Of a stretch of DNA of 64,000 nucleotides, positions 45,601 through 60,600 are shown one piece after another. The notes under the pieces are model-generated. The model was not told where the DNA came from, did no database searches, and saw nothing but the letters and a program-made list of their open reading frames with translations. How positions within the stretch are numbered: the stretch's first letter is position 1; each line of letters opens with the position of its first letter. A program made the position numbers and the translations under genes. Source of the stretch: Cyclina sinensis (lineage: Eukaryota; Mollusca; Bivalvia; Venerida; Veneridae); contig JAAONU010000006.1 in NCBI GenBank assembly GCA_012932295.1, forward strand, positions 34,230,607-34,294,606, in the 5' to 3' direction.

Positions 45601-48600
45601 ATCATTTTTATGCCCCTGAAGGGAGGCATATAGTTTTTGAACCGTCTGTTCGTCAGTCCGTCCGAAAACTTTAACGTTGGCAATAACTTTCTTATTAGTA
45701 AATGGATTTATTTCATACTTGGACACAACACCCCTTTGTCCAAGACCTTTCCACTGACCTATATTTATTTGACCTTGACCCCTGAATGACCTTTACCTTG
45801 AAGATCCAATTGTCCAAAAACTGTAACATTGGCAATAACTTCTTTATTAGTAAGTGGATTTACTTCATACTTGGACACAGCACCCCTTTAGACAAGACCT
45901 TCCCACTGACCTATATTTGTTTGACCTTGACCCCTGAATGACCTTTACCTTGAATATCCAATTGTCCAAAAACTTCAACATTGCCCATAACTTCCTTATT
46001 AGTAAGTGGATTTACTTCATACTTGGACACAACACCCCTTTGGACAATACCTTCCCACTGACCTTTAATTATTTGACCTTGACCCCTGAATATCCAATTG
46101 TCCAAAAACTAATATTTGGCCATAACTTCCAAATTGGTAAGTGGATACACTTCATACTTAAACACAACACCCCTTTGGACAAGGCCTTCCCACTGACCTA
46201 TATTTGTTTGACCTTGACCCCTGAATGACCTTCACCTTGAAGATCCAATTGTCCAAAAACTTTAACATTGCCCATAACTTCCTTATAAGTAAATGGAATT
46301 ACTTCATACTTGGACACAACCCCCTTTGGATAAGACCTTCCAACTGACCTATATTTATTTGACCTTGACCACTGAATGACTGGTTCTCAGTTCAAAGGTC
46401 AAAGCACCATGTTCGGGGGCATTGTCATCTTACAGTGACAGTTCTTGTTATATTTAATATAAATTTACATTCTAGCAAAGTTCTATTATTTTGTCATAGA
46501 TGAATACAGGTTTAGGATATATCACGGTCAATTCCTTCTTTGTTCATGCCGATAGTGTTAGAATGAAAACTAGAGTATTTATACCATAGAAAAACAATGA
46601 AGAAACATGCATATTTTTCAAGACATTGCTTATGCATTCATTTTGTAAACTGGACAAGTTCTCTTGATAAAATAAATGGCTACAACCATAAAATTAATCT
46701 TCTGACTTTCTCAAAACTGGCTGTATTGAACATGATTGTGACTGTGAGTTAGTTCACTAAACCTTGCTTTAATAAAGTCTCTCATTAATTGTTCCACACC
46801 CTTAATTAAAGAGGTGGTCGTATTTGGAGGAAGTTGTTACTGTTCATCTTAAAATCTATTTTTGAAGGCTTTAGGGTTATTTGTTTGGTAAATATTTCTT
46901 AAAAAATCTATGTCATTAGCTGATTGTTTCATATTTTATTGTACACATTTTTTTTCTTAATTACGTTCTAATGAACAGGTATATAAACTTACAGCGAACT
47001 GGATTTTGAAACACAATATCTGTTGAGATATATGCAATTCTTTCATGAAAATTTCGGAACAGCCTTTGTTGGTTATGTTTTTGTGGCAATAACTGCTAGT
47101 CAGTTTTGAAGATACTGTGGCTTATAATACTGCTTCAAAACAAACATTTTATTATTTTAACCCTTACCCAGCTGACATCCGTGCAGTCTGATCATGGTCT
47201 GCACTATTCACCATTCAGTCAGTAAATAACCATTCCCATAAACATTAATGGATCTGTCCAAATTGAAAGATGGACAAGTCCATTTTAGATATTTAGCATG
47301 GTAAGGGTTAAAAGAATAGAATATTTTAAATATTTTCAGTATTTATTCATTATCTCCCAGTTAATTGATGCTCTAGCCGGGAGTTGGTAGAGGAGTTTTA
47401 CTAATTTTAAAAGAACAAACAACATATTACTCAGCCTGCTTCAGTCTCACTCTCTGTCAGCACTTTGATTATGAATTTGCAAGTACTTATTTCAGATTTA
47501 GATCAAAGGATGAAGAGTGGTCAACAATTATAATTGACTCCTGACCTCTGGAGATTGCTGATTTAAATTTTCACCAGTGCTGAGGGTCCAGATGACATTG
47601 AAACTTCCTCAACTGTTCAAACTAATATATAGCTCTCAGGCATTTTCCAGGGACAAAACAAAATATTCGCATAAAACTTTTACATGACTTTACCAAAACA
47701 ATTATACAAGGCAGACCAGTCTGAGAATGAGGGGTACGCAGTGGGTTGTCCCATGGAGTGCGGTATCTGGACATGGGTTTGGTTTGGTTTTATTGGGGTT
47801 TAATGCCAGTTTAACAGCTAAAGTCATATCCCAGCGGTCAGTCCACCTAACCAGTGTTCATGGGTATCTTACCAGTTTACTAACCAATTTCTTCGCAAGT
47901 GACTGACTACTTCCTCACTTGCTTCAGAGGTGAGGGACAAATGACCTCTAGATGCTTTAAATGTCTGAGATCAATTATCATGGAGAAAGTTTGCCAGCCC
48001 TGATTGGATTGAACTGGTATCATCAAGACTGACAATCCGATACTCTACCGATTGAGCTAGCCGGGCCAGCTTCTGAACATAAGGATCATGGATGTCACAA
48101 CCAGACTTTGGATGTTTGTTGACTCTAAGATGTTGAGATTTGAGCCTCCATGGAGTTGGGTAAAACTTTAAAGTTCTCATGACAAAAGCGGAACAGCTGT
48201 GTGTTCCCGTCCTTGTATTTGATATTGAAAACTATCCGTATTTAAGGTACAGTCCTTCAGTTAATGGTGTTTTTTGTGCACCTTGTTTTGTCTTTACTTC
48301 ATCTGAAAACACTCTTGTTGCAAAGACCTTTGTAGACTGGAGCAATGTGCCTAAGATAGTAGGACTGGATAAGAAATCTCACAGTCACAGTAATGCAATG
48401 ACCAAAGCTGACAAATTCATAAAAGTCTGTCAAAATCAAGAAAAAAAGTGTTAAGGTCAGGTCGAATGCATACGGGGAAAAAGTAGAAAGAAAGAAGAAA
48501 GCCTTGGCATCTGTTATTAAAACAATAATTCTTTTGGGGAAACAAAACATAGCCTTTCAAGGCAAAACAGAAGAAGAAAAAAAGTAACTTCAGAGCTTTA

Positions 48601-51600
48601 ATAAATTACAGTGCTGAGGTAGATAGTTAATTAGTTATTTACATGACCACCTAGCAAATTCTCCCCCAGCATGCACAGGCAGTATATAAGCCCTTCAATT
48701 CAAAATGAGTTCTTATGCATTTGTGGCAATCAGATCTGAGATGCTATCGTGCAACGTTGCCAAAAGGCTAGGTATTTTTCAATCCTTGCAGGTGAGTCTG
48801 CTGATGTGATCAGTGTTGAACAATTTGCATTTTGTTTGCGTTACCTTGAATGTCAGAGTTTGGGGGAACTTGTGCTTCTTAAGGATTTTCTGTCCAGTGT
48901 TCAGACAACTGAAACATCAGGGGAAAAGGTACACCGGTTACTATAAGAGGAAATTCACAAACACAAACTCGACCCAAAATGAAATTATGTTGTTGGACAA
49001 GGTTATGTCAGTGCTGGGAACATGTCTGGATGTCAACGTAGAGGCAAGATTTTCGGCCAAATTTCCCAATGCAAAATATATTCACTGTCATAATCACCCT
49101 CTCAGTCCAGCAATATGTCACGTGTGCAGGGTAGCCTTCATGTAGTCCATGTTTACATTTGTTGGAGATGTATTGTTTTTTATCACCAGTTTTCTGAAAC
49201 ATCTTGGAATATATAGCTCTCACAGTGAAGATGGAGATCAAAGCCTTGAAACAGGTCTTTCCATCAAGGTGGTCTGATTACTGGGAAAGCATCACTGCTT
49301 TCTATACCTATTTCAGGTCAATTCTAGAAACACTTACTGACCTTCAAGTCGGCATGGATACAAAAGCTATGTCCACAGTGTCAAGTGTACAGAAGGCAGT
49401 CTAATGGACACATTGAATCCCTTGACAGATTCCATGCAAGACTCTCATTGTGACTTGGTGAAAGCAGCACAGCATGCTATCAGGTCCTTCACAGCATGCT
49501 TATAGAGAGAAGAAATGACCCTGGTTATTATGGCAGGCTTTGGGACAAAGCTGCATTAGCAGCCGAGCATCACATTAATGTCTGTCAACCTCAAGTTGTA
49601 GCGAGACAACAGCACAGAAAAAATTATGGACCACCTCCTGTCCCAGTTTTATGACAGACTGTGCCTCTAGACTCCCGGACTGAACTAAGTACCTACATGT
49701 ATTGCCAAAAAAATCCACAACTTTCACCTGAAGGTTTGGTTTTATTGGGGTTTAATGCCAGTTTAACAGCTAAGGTCATATCCTGGTGGTCAGTCCACCT
49801 AACCAGTGTTCCTGGGTATCCAAACAGTTTACTAACCAATTTCTCCTCAAGTGACTGACAACTTCCTCACTTGCTTCAGAGGTGAGGGACAAATGACCAA
49901 TAGATCAATTATCACGGAGAAATTTTGCCGGCCCTGATGGGGATTGAACTGGGTTCGTCAAGACCATCTGATGCTCTACCGATTGTCAGGCTATAGATAC
50001 TGAGCTTGTTGGTTGGAAGAGAGTGGCGACAGACCCACCTGTACAATCTTTGACAGAGGCAGTTGATGAAACCTATCAGCTGTACCCAAACATACATTCT
50101 GTTTCAAAGATTTTAACTTCACCGCCTGAAGAGACCAAGGAGATTTGGAAACTTTATGCCTATTTTGCTTTTTAAAAATGACCAGCAGGCGTCTTTTCAT
50201 GTTTTATTTTTCAAATTTTCCCCCAGTCCCCCACCCGCAGGAGGGGAATACCCCCTCCCACATTCTTCCCCATAAATATTTCAAAACCCTGCCTATGCCC
50301 CTGATAAGTTACTGAGAGGGATTTATATAAGTTGCAAGAATTTCTTTCTAAACTGCTGTAAAGTCTATACTAATCTGCAAAGAACACAGAAATGTTTTTC
50401 TTTAATAAGCACTTACTATATTCGCTGTGTATTTATTGTTTAGCCTCTAAATATAACAGTCTTAAAAGTTTGTATAATACTACCAATATATGGGATAAAT
50501 GAGCAAAACCAGTAATTTTAGAGTTATTCCCCCTTGTTATATTAATCACTATGCATGACAGTTTGTCATTGTCCCTTTTTATTTATACAACACTTGAATG
50601 TGCCTACATGAGTGCACACCTTTACACGCCATGTGTATTATAATCGTCAGAGAATATTTTGTGTCCCGTGTGTTCTTTGAAATATTTATTCAATACTGGA
50701 TTTAAAACATAATTGCAAAATTACCTTTATTTCTTAAAAGAAGAGTGAATTAATGAAATAAAATTAATGACTGCATTGTGAGACATGTAATTCATAATGA
50801 AAAGAAAAAACGTTTTTCTTTTGTTATTTTTGTCACACTTTTGAAAGGAAGGTTCAGTACAAGTCATTTTGAAATAATGCTAGTAATTCAGGAGGAAATG
50901 TTGAAATAAAGGATTTGTGAAAGTTCATTCAGTTTTAAAGTGCATGGAATAACATTGTTTAGTTCAGGATATGAAAAGGCTAACTGCTCATTTTCTATGG
51001 CTAAGGTTTAAAAGAGGAAGTTTCTTAATGTGACCTAAATGCATTCACTCCCTTGTAGGTCTTTTTATGACATGGAGATGTGGGCTTTTAATTTCAAATA
51101 TTAAATGTATAGGATTTTTTAAAGGTCTGCACTTGATTTTCTTTTTTGTTAAAGAAAAAAAAATTAACTATTCATGCTCTTGCAACATAGAAACAGTACT
51201 TCTTTTGATTAAAATTTTAAATCCAAGTGGTCAGAATAAAATGACCATGGCATGTGTGTAATAAAATTGCATCAGCACCATTTTGTATTTAAAAAAAAAA
51301 AAGTTTACTCTTATTTTTGTCTGCTGAAGACAAAAAAATACAATGTATTCATTCACTCTGATATCTGAGTTTTTGGGTTTCTGGTCAAGAAGGTTTGAAC
51401 CTGTTACCTCAGTATTAAGGTCTGTTTTTGCAGACTCATAGCCCCTGTACTGTCTGTTACCTGTCAAACATAATTTATATTTAGGATGAGAACATTCTCG
51501 GTTGTGTCAAAATTGTTTTTGTTGGAGTTGAAAATATTGTACCTAGGTGTTTTTAATTTTCAAAAAATACTTCTCAGTATTTTAATATTCATGTCAGTGT

Positions 51601-54600
51601 TGATTTATAATTTTTAAGGAAACCACAGAAACCTGAGCTACTTTGAGAAATTACTTACTCCCCATGAGTTCCTTGTAGATTTAAAAATTTTAAAGTCAGT
51701 TTGCTGCAGATTAAAATGTTTCATTAAAAACTGACTCACTAAATATTTTGGATATGTGCAATTAACGTAAATAATATGATTAGAAACATTGCTATTCTGT
51801 TTGCAAAAACCAGGGTTATTACCTTGGAATGAAAGCTTAAGAGTTTGTCTGGATTTATCTGTAAGGTTGAGATAAAGCTATCTGGTTACAGTGTCAGTGT
51901 TGGTGTTTGTCGTGCCTCATAAAGTAAACCATTTGTCCAACCTCTACACATTCAATACAACCTGTGTAGGAGCATGCTTGAGCTGTTGTAAGGCTTGTTA
52001 AAAATACATGTGCTTTCGTATAGGCCTCTTCGCATAGGCCTCTTCGACACAAACAAATTTCATTAAAATTCAAATTTAATTTGTCAGACTTTCGTGCCAT
52101 ATGTGTGTTTTATCAGGATTTTATTTGGATAAATAGGAATGGATAACTTAAACATAGTGTCACTAAAAGTTTTAAACTTCAGATTATGTAGTTTGGGAAA
52201 TTTCTCATCAAGGGTATGAAAGCTGGAATATTGATCGGAATACCTATGATTGCTAAATTTCAGATTTAATACTACCTGAACTCACGGATGTTTGCATTTT
52301 TATAGCTGTTTGAGTGGGAGTCGGGTTTTTTTGAAAGTTGTTTAAGATGACTTATGTTTCTATTTATTTGAGATTACTTGGGTATGCTGAGTAATCAGTG
52401 ACAGTGGGAAAGTGTTACAATGACTTTTTACTTAACCTTTGCTTCATTTAAAATTTTGTCAGATTTTTACCTTTTTCGAAGTCAGCAGGTATAGCTTTTC
52501 TGAAGATAAATTGATTGGTTAGGAGGAATAAATCTTTTTCTTTCTCTGTACAAGCTGTTCAAGTCTTTCAAGATCTATTTTCTTTTACTTATTAATATTG
52601 TCTACCAAGTAAGACAAGTCTTTGTCCTTGTAGATTGCAGAAGATATATCCTGACAAGCCTAACTTTGTATTTTGATAGCTCTTTGAGACCTGGGTAATT
52701 GGTGATGTATGGTTCCCTGCACAACTTCAGCCGTACAACACCCCCCCCCACCCACCCCTGGATTTTGATTAAACATTTTTCCAAGGGAAGGAACTAGGTA
52801 AACCAGATTTTCAGTTTATGTAGAACTTCTTTGTGTACCTGCTGCCCATGCCCCCTGGTGTGGAAAAACATTGATAGGCGCATAAGGGATCGAACCTTTA
52901 ACCTTACCTCTGCTATACGATGCCAATAGTCTTATTTGAGTTTATTTATCATTGGTACCAGTTGCCCAGTTGACTGACGCCCTCTGCAGAGATTAGTTAT
53001 TTCATGTTGTGGGAAGAGTGCAAGGTACAAGAAGTATCCCATTCCATAGACATCCCTGGTTCTTTTGCATGCTCAGTGTACACCACTGATACATGGTATC
53101 TTGGTTAACATCTCATCTGAAAAACAACAACAGACTTAAGGATGAACTTGTAGTTTATAAATACACCTGATTTGGATGACTATATATGCTTGTATATTAT
53201 TTATCAGTGATCAATAGAAGTACTGATAATTTAATAAATCTACTGCCCTGATTGTCCTTTATCAGTCAACAGTATTGTTTTCACTATAACAATCTCTGCT
53301 GGACAATAAATGAATAATAACATTCATAATTGAATGATTGGACCATCACCCATTATATTGTTATTATTATTATAATACTGTATTACACCTAAGGTAATTT
53401 ACTGTTACTTTGTGATTTGAGGGGTGAAATTGTCCTTCATTCTCTCACAGTAACTGCACAGTCAGTTATAATTCTGTTACATGCTCAGGAGATATTATTT
53501 TATGTATACAAAATGTTGTGTGTATAAAATGTTTTAACTGTAGATTGTTTTTTTTTTATTGTTTACTGTGTTGTGTCATAAAATAATGTCATAATAGTTT
53601 TGGGTTTCTTTTCCATGAACTGAAACAAAAAATCTACAAACAAATAAAAAATTTATTAAGCGTTACAGTAGTAATTTTATGAGTTTTGAATCTTGAGTGT
53701 TCCTTAGGGAGTTTTACAGATTATTGATCAAAGAAAGTTTTTTTTTCTGATATATTTTCTAGTGAGACCTTTATTGTTACTTTGACAAACTCAGTTGTCT
53801 TTGCCTGTCTTTTCTTTATTCAGTGTTCTGCAGTTATAATGGTTATATTAAAGATTATAACGGAAGGTGTAAAGTGTTTAAGTTTGAATAATTTATCATT
53901 ATTTCTGATATAGGGACAACTTGCTAATGTAGGAAATTGCAGGTAGCATTAAAAGTTTATGGAAATAATAATGAAAGGTGGTGAATATGTTGGAATGTTA
54001 AACAATGAAGTGGAATGCCGGAATTATCTTGAGTGTAAGAAGTGTTCAGATATATCTGGAAATAGAAACTTGCTAAAAACAGATAACCACAGAACAAGAA
54101 ACAGAAGTTTAGGTGTGAAACCCAAAAATGGATACATGTATAGTACATTCAGAATGTGTAGTGTGATGAAATTCAGTGGAGTTTTGTGCATAATTTTCCT
54201 GTTGGATAATCAGTTAGTCAGAACAGCATTTGCTCAAGGTAATAATTTGGTCAGTGCAAGACTTATTTTACCTTTTATGGTAAAATATTTTAATGTAGAT
54301 ATTAAAAAAATAGTTTAGCTCTTGAAATAACAGTGCACAAGTTCTTTTTTTTTTTTTTCATATATTATCTAGAGATATGATCAGCGAAAAGGAATGTCTA
54401 AGTATCTCTTTACGTTTCTTTAAAATTTTATAAGGTTTTATGGCTACATAATAAAAACATTGTTTTGTGTCAAGAACCATAAATCTATCATATATATGCA
54501 CAAGTTATATTGTTAGTTTTTACAATTTCAGTTTAAAATGCCAATTTCCTCCTTTCATCTGAGAAAAGTGGAGGTTTGTTTTCAAAAACTTTGTAATGTA

Positions 54601-57600
54601 GATCATAAATAGTCCATTTTATAAGAATAAGAAGAGCTTTCATAGTTACTAGTTAAAAGGGAGATTACTTCTGCTAGCCATGGTACAGGCTAGTATCAGG
54701 ACATGTACATCTTGATTTCTTGATCAGGTCAGAAGACTGGGCTGTCATGTAAGGTCATATAGTTTGTCATAAACAGTAGGTGTAGTCTTGTAAAAAGGTG
54801 TGAAACACTGTGGTTTATGAGTGCACCCACTGTCTTGTATCTCATGAAAAGAAGAAAGTGCAATCTTTTATTGTTCATTAAAGAGTAGTAACAAGTGGTA
54901 AAATGTTTGTGAGGGGTCAAACTTGTATGGTCTTGTTCATAATGTTGAAATGTTAGATATACTAGGACAGAAGAGACTATAAGCATTTCAGTTATTTTCA
55001 GGTATTTTTTTATTTGATTCATTGTCAGAAACCCATCTTCGATCCATTCCGTTACACTCTATTCATCGACCGTGGAACAACTGGTTGGTAAAATTTCTCA
55101 TGAACAATTCATTACCTACATTCATTGGTTTCCAAAAGATTTCCATTGTGCAGTCTCCGCCAATGAAATTACTCATTACAATTTGCCTTTCACGGCTATG
55201 TTTAAATCCTGGGAAATACATCTATTTTAAGTAACACGTCATTCTGCCTACCCTCCACATTGAAGAGTATCAACCTGTAATGCGGAATCTCATTGGATGA
55301 AGAGTTATTTCCCTTTACTGATTAAAGGGATATACAGGAAAAACTTTTATGCCTTCTTTGTCATTTCTTCTATCAATATACTATAAATGTGATTGAAATA
55401 AAAACAATGATCAGTCCCAGTAACAAAGATACTTCTTTTTAAATGAAAAACGGGGTTGTTTCCAAACTTGACCCACGTGGGTCTATATAGAAAATTTAGA
55501 TTTCGCGCTTAATTTCACAGTGAATGATTGGACGGTTGAAGTACCTGTCATGTGTTCTACGGCAAAAAGCAACCTAAGAGGAACGATGGTTGGTTGTTTT
55601 TGTCACATGACCAATTTAAAAATAATTTGGTGATTTCTATCGTGTTTTACTTTCTGTTAAAAAACGTTCAAATATATATGTTCAAGCCTGCAATTCACTA
55701 CAAACATGGGAATTTAATGTTCTTCATATTGAACGTGATTTGAACAAATAATATCAGTTTTAATTTTTGGGCATTCATTTGCCTGTGTATCCCTTTAATA
55801 TTCATGAAAACGAATAATCTGCAGTCAATTCTCCCACCGTACATCATGTAGTTGTGTAGAATATGTACTGGGGGTTACTGATGATGTATTTGATTAATTT
55901 AATGGGTTTCTTAACTTTAGAAGTTAAATCGTATCTTTCTGTTCTGTAGAAAAATATTAAATCCGTTTTTTAAGTGGAAATCATGCCTCAAGTCTGGACT
56001 GACAGTCTAGTTGGTTTTGCATTTACAAGTGGATGTTTTCATCTGATGTCTTCATTTTCCTTGTCAATATTGGTTTCAAATACCAAAATTTAGATACATT
56101 TATAATATGGTCGTATAAGCCTAGATTACACTTACGAGAAATACTCCATTTTAATACTTTAGTATTTAATTGCATCGTCTGAGGAATTATGATTTCCATG
56201 GAAGAGAATGAAAGGGTTTCCAGTACCATAAGATTTTACTGTTTTCTGTAATATGTAAGGACAAGACTCACAACCACAACTTAATTTGAATTTTAAGCCA
56301 TAATAGCTTGTACTATATCCATTATCTAATACCACTTGAACAGTTAATAGATTTGTATTCTCTTAACTTCCCTTTTTACAAGGCCTCGCATATATACTCT
56401 AGGAAACAAGGCCTTATTCTCTAAAAAATTGCACTGTTTTTAAAGGGGCTGTGCTCTAGATGACAAAAAAAGAAAGTTTTCTTGTATTATAAATTTCTTG
56501 TAATATTTATGACTAATGCTTAAAAAATAAGTGAAATAATTACATTATAAATTGATTTTTTTCCCTTTCAAAGTGCTATACCGTAATGTGACGGTATAAC
56601 TATATCGTATAAGATTTTAAGTAAATATCTGTAATATCACATAAGGCGATGGTGGTGACAGTAAAAGCGTTGGAAATATTTTGTTAACATGAGGGTCCAG
56701 AGTTCAAATCAGGCTGGAGCGAAAATATTTTTTTTATTCTATTTTGACTTTTATAATCAGTTTTGAAGTAAAATATTATGTTGTTATAATCTCACGGCAT
56801 CTAAATATATAATTTATGAAAAAATTTTTTTTATGTCAAATCTGGAGTACAGCCTCTTTAATAAATCAGCTGTAAATGATGCCTTTTGTATCTGGAAATG
56901 GGTTATCTCCTCATTTGCTTAGGTTATCTTGGGATAGGAGTCCCAAAATTACCCTGGCTAGTGTTACTTTGATAACAACAGGCAATTAAGTAACTGGTGT
57001 ATCAGTCTATTTTGTAAAGTGTAGAGAAGGTTAGACCATACTAAAATCACAACACTGATCTTCCTATCAGATGTTGGCTACAGTTTTTTTTATTCTGAAA
57101 TTGATAATGTTTGAGGAAGTTAAGTATAGAACAGAGCAGAAGTATAAAGCACATGCAGTAAATAGTAGCATTTATCCTAGTAACAATATTAATAACAGCT
57201 AAATTGTTAAATTGAAATACCTTATATTTTTGATCAGTTGTGGTCAAGAATTGTCAGAATTAACCGTTTCCAAAATACTGGGCTGTGATGTGAAGGTCAT
57301 AGTTTGTAATAAATATAGGTGTTAAGTCTTGTGAAATGGTGTGACTGTGGTGTATGAGTGCACCATGTAGCTTGTGTCTCAAAAAGAGAAGGGATTTAAC
57401 TCAGTGCTTATTGTTCATAGGATTACCTTAAAACCCCTTTGGTACATTAGTGTGGTACATATTGTAGTGACTCTACTAAACTCTACAACACACAATAATT
57501 TTCCTTTACCTTATATAGAAAAATTATTCATGAATATAAAATCTTGATGACATAATTGCTCCAAATAATACTGGCCAGACAGTTTGCTTGTATCTGTATA

Positions 57601-60600
57601 TTCAGTCACAGATGGACAGAATCGTGAGGTACATTAGGGTCTTACCAATGTTTATAAGTAGCAGAATCAATACACTTGGTTATAAATCATTCATTATCAT
57701 CAGTCATCTCCTTGAATGGTTCTGCTTGATTCTTGTCCTTGGATAATTGACTTGATTTATAACATCATTATTCACAGAAAAAAAAGATAGTGTTATATGC
57801 AGAACATGACTAAATGTAAAATATACATTAGATTGTTGTAAACATGGCCATGAGTTTGATTCACTTTCTGACATTTTGCAGAGTGATAGCAATTTCATTT
57901 TGTCATTTTTATTATGGAACGATACATACATATTATTATAGCAACCTGGGTTCCTTTGTTTTTCAAAGTCTACTTTCTCTCTTTCAGTTCTCGAAACAAA
58001 TACCTTCAGCTTGCTATATTATAGCTTAGCTTGTGTTTTTAGGGGATAAATGTGCTTGTGTTTTAATGTGATAAACATGCTTGTGTTTTTAGGTGATAAA
58101 CATGCTTGTGTTTTAAGGTGATAAACATGCTTGTGCTTTAAGGTGATAAACATGCTTGTGCTTTAAGGTGATAAACATTCTTATATTTTTTCACTTGACA
58201 TTGTGTTTGAAATATTTTTCTGTGTTTTTCTAATACTGTTCACAAGATTTTAACTTTTTAAAAATTTTGTACATCATGATTTAAAGTATGAAACCTTTTT
58301 TTCTCCCTATATTTACAGAGAATGGTGATATAAATGACTGTTACTCACATCCCTGTAACAACGGGGGTACTTGTGTGGATGGAGAGAACAGCTTTACATG
58401 TCTTTGCCCGCACCTGTACAATGGCACAACATGTGAGAATGATCTCAGTTTGTATGGCTGCTCTGTCAGCCCATGTTTGAATGGAGGGACATGCCAGGAT
58501 GAAACAGCTGGCGCTAGGACGTATAACTGTCAATGCCTCTCGGGTATGTCTTTGTATTAACTTAGTGATCGTCTGTTTGGTTTGTTTTTTGTCCATTAAA
58601 TTATTAAAGATCTTTTAAGTGGCCATCTTTCTCAGAAAGTTAGTATTTACTTAATCTTCTGTTTGGAAAAACTTGTTTAAGTCATTTGTAGTAATCACAT
58701 GACTGTTTCCCATTACACATAATAATAAAATGGGAGAACAGTTGTTTTCAATCTAATTAAGATGTTTAATTGTATTAAATGGAAATTCACGTGAAGAGAA
58801 CAGTTTTAATCTAGAGTAAAGAATTCTTTCTGCAGATAGATAATTTAAGAATAACATAACATGATTGAAATAAAAGTCAGTTTGCTCATTTTTATTTCAG
58901 GGTTTGCTGGTATAAATTGTGAGGGTAATATAGATGAGTGTGGAACAAACCCCTGTAAGAATGATGTCCCCTGTATTGACAAGGTTGGAGGGTTTGAATG
59001 CAATTGTACAGAATCAGGTAAATGATTCTTCTATTCATTGTACAACTTAACAAGTAGAATTACTTATGATGGGTTTCATAAAATTGTGGTATATCCTTCT
59101 TTCATATGTAGATACATCAGCTTTGTGCTAATTAAGCCATGCAAATTGAGAAATAGAAAACATATTTTGAATATAATTCAATCTTGAACTGTGTGAAATT
59201 GTATGTCCAGTGTATTAATTTCATTGGAATGTGTATAATGATATCATACAATTTCTATTAATGTAATGAATTGGCATGTAGACAATGACTTAAGTTCTGG
59301 TTTATGATAACAGGGTGTGTTTCAATGGAATTTAGCCATTGCATTGACATTTCAATTTTTTGTGAATATCATGCCTGAGCTACAGGAAATATGATAAAGA
59401 AGTTTGCTGAGCCTTGTGTAATTAAAATTTACTTACATTTATATTCTGAGTGCCTTGTACATTTGTAGGTTATACAGGATCATTATGTGACCAGGATATA
59501 GATGAATGCCAGAACACAAGTGTCTGTGGCACAGGCCAGTGCTTTAACAACCCAGGTAGCTTTACTTGTGGCTGTCAGGCAGGATTCTTTGGCTCTGAGT
59601 GCCAGGTAGTACAACATTTTCATGTGTTGAATATTCCAGCTCTTACCGTATGTTGTGTTACAGGAAATTGTAGTAGTTAAGCCTCTGAGTCAGTCATTAC
59701 CCCTAAATTTCTGAAATGAACTTGCCTATCTTTCTGTCTGGATGATACCATTTATTATAAAGGGAGGTTTTTTTATCAAAAATTGTCTTTAAAAAAAAAT
59801 CAAAATAGAAGAAAGGTCCTGCCTACTAACCCATCTCTAAAATTCTGATTCGGGAAACTGCAAACATATGCAAGGTCAACCTAAATGCATCTTTAGAACT
59901 CCATTTTGAAGCTTCAGTTGCTGTCTTTTAGTGCATTTTAAGAAGCTCCTGTGTTAGGCAACTTACTGTCAAAATTGGCCTCTGTAAGGTTGACTCAACC
60001 TTGTATATAAGATTCTGTAGGGGTGAGTGTGTAAATAGGAGTGAATCAGTGGTCCAGTGGTAACGCGCCGGATGGTAACTCAGTAGTCGCAGGACAGATC
60101 CCCTGCTGATCCACTAACATTACTAATTGTCTTTTGGATGAGATGTTAAACTGAGGTCCTATGTATCAGTGCTGTACACTGAGCTAAAGAACCAGGGATT
60201 CTTTCTGTATCCTACACTATCCCCCACAACATAAAATAACTAATCTCTGCAGTGGGCATTGGTCATATTGGCAACTGGTACCTATAATAGATAAACTTAA
60301 ATAGACAGACAGTGTGCAAATATTTTGTTTGCTTCTATATTTAGAGACCTTAGGAACCCAGTTATCTACCAGTCTGTCTCATGACATGAAACCAGAATTT
60401 ATAATTGAACCCAGTTATCTACCAGTCTGTCTCATGACATGAAACCAGAATTTATAATTGAACCCTGTTATCTACCAGTCTGTCTCATGACATGGAACCA
60501 GAATTTATAATTGAAGAAAACACAAAGTATTACAATATTCTATTTGTGACTGCTGTCAATTTTCAGGACATAGATGAATGTCAGTCCAATCCATGTCAGA

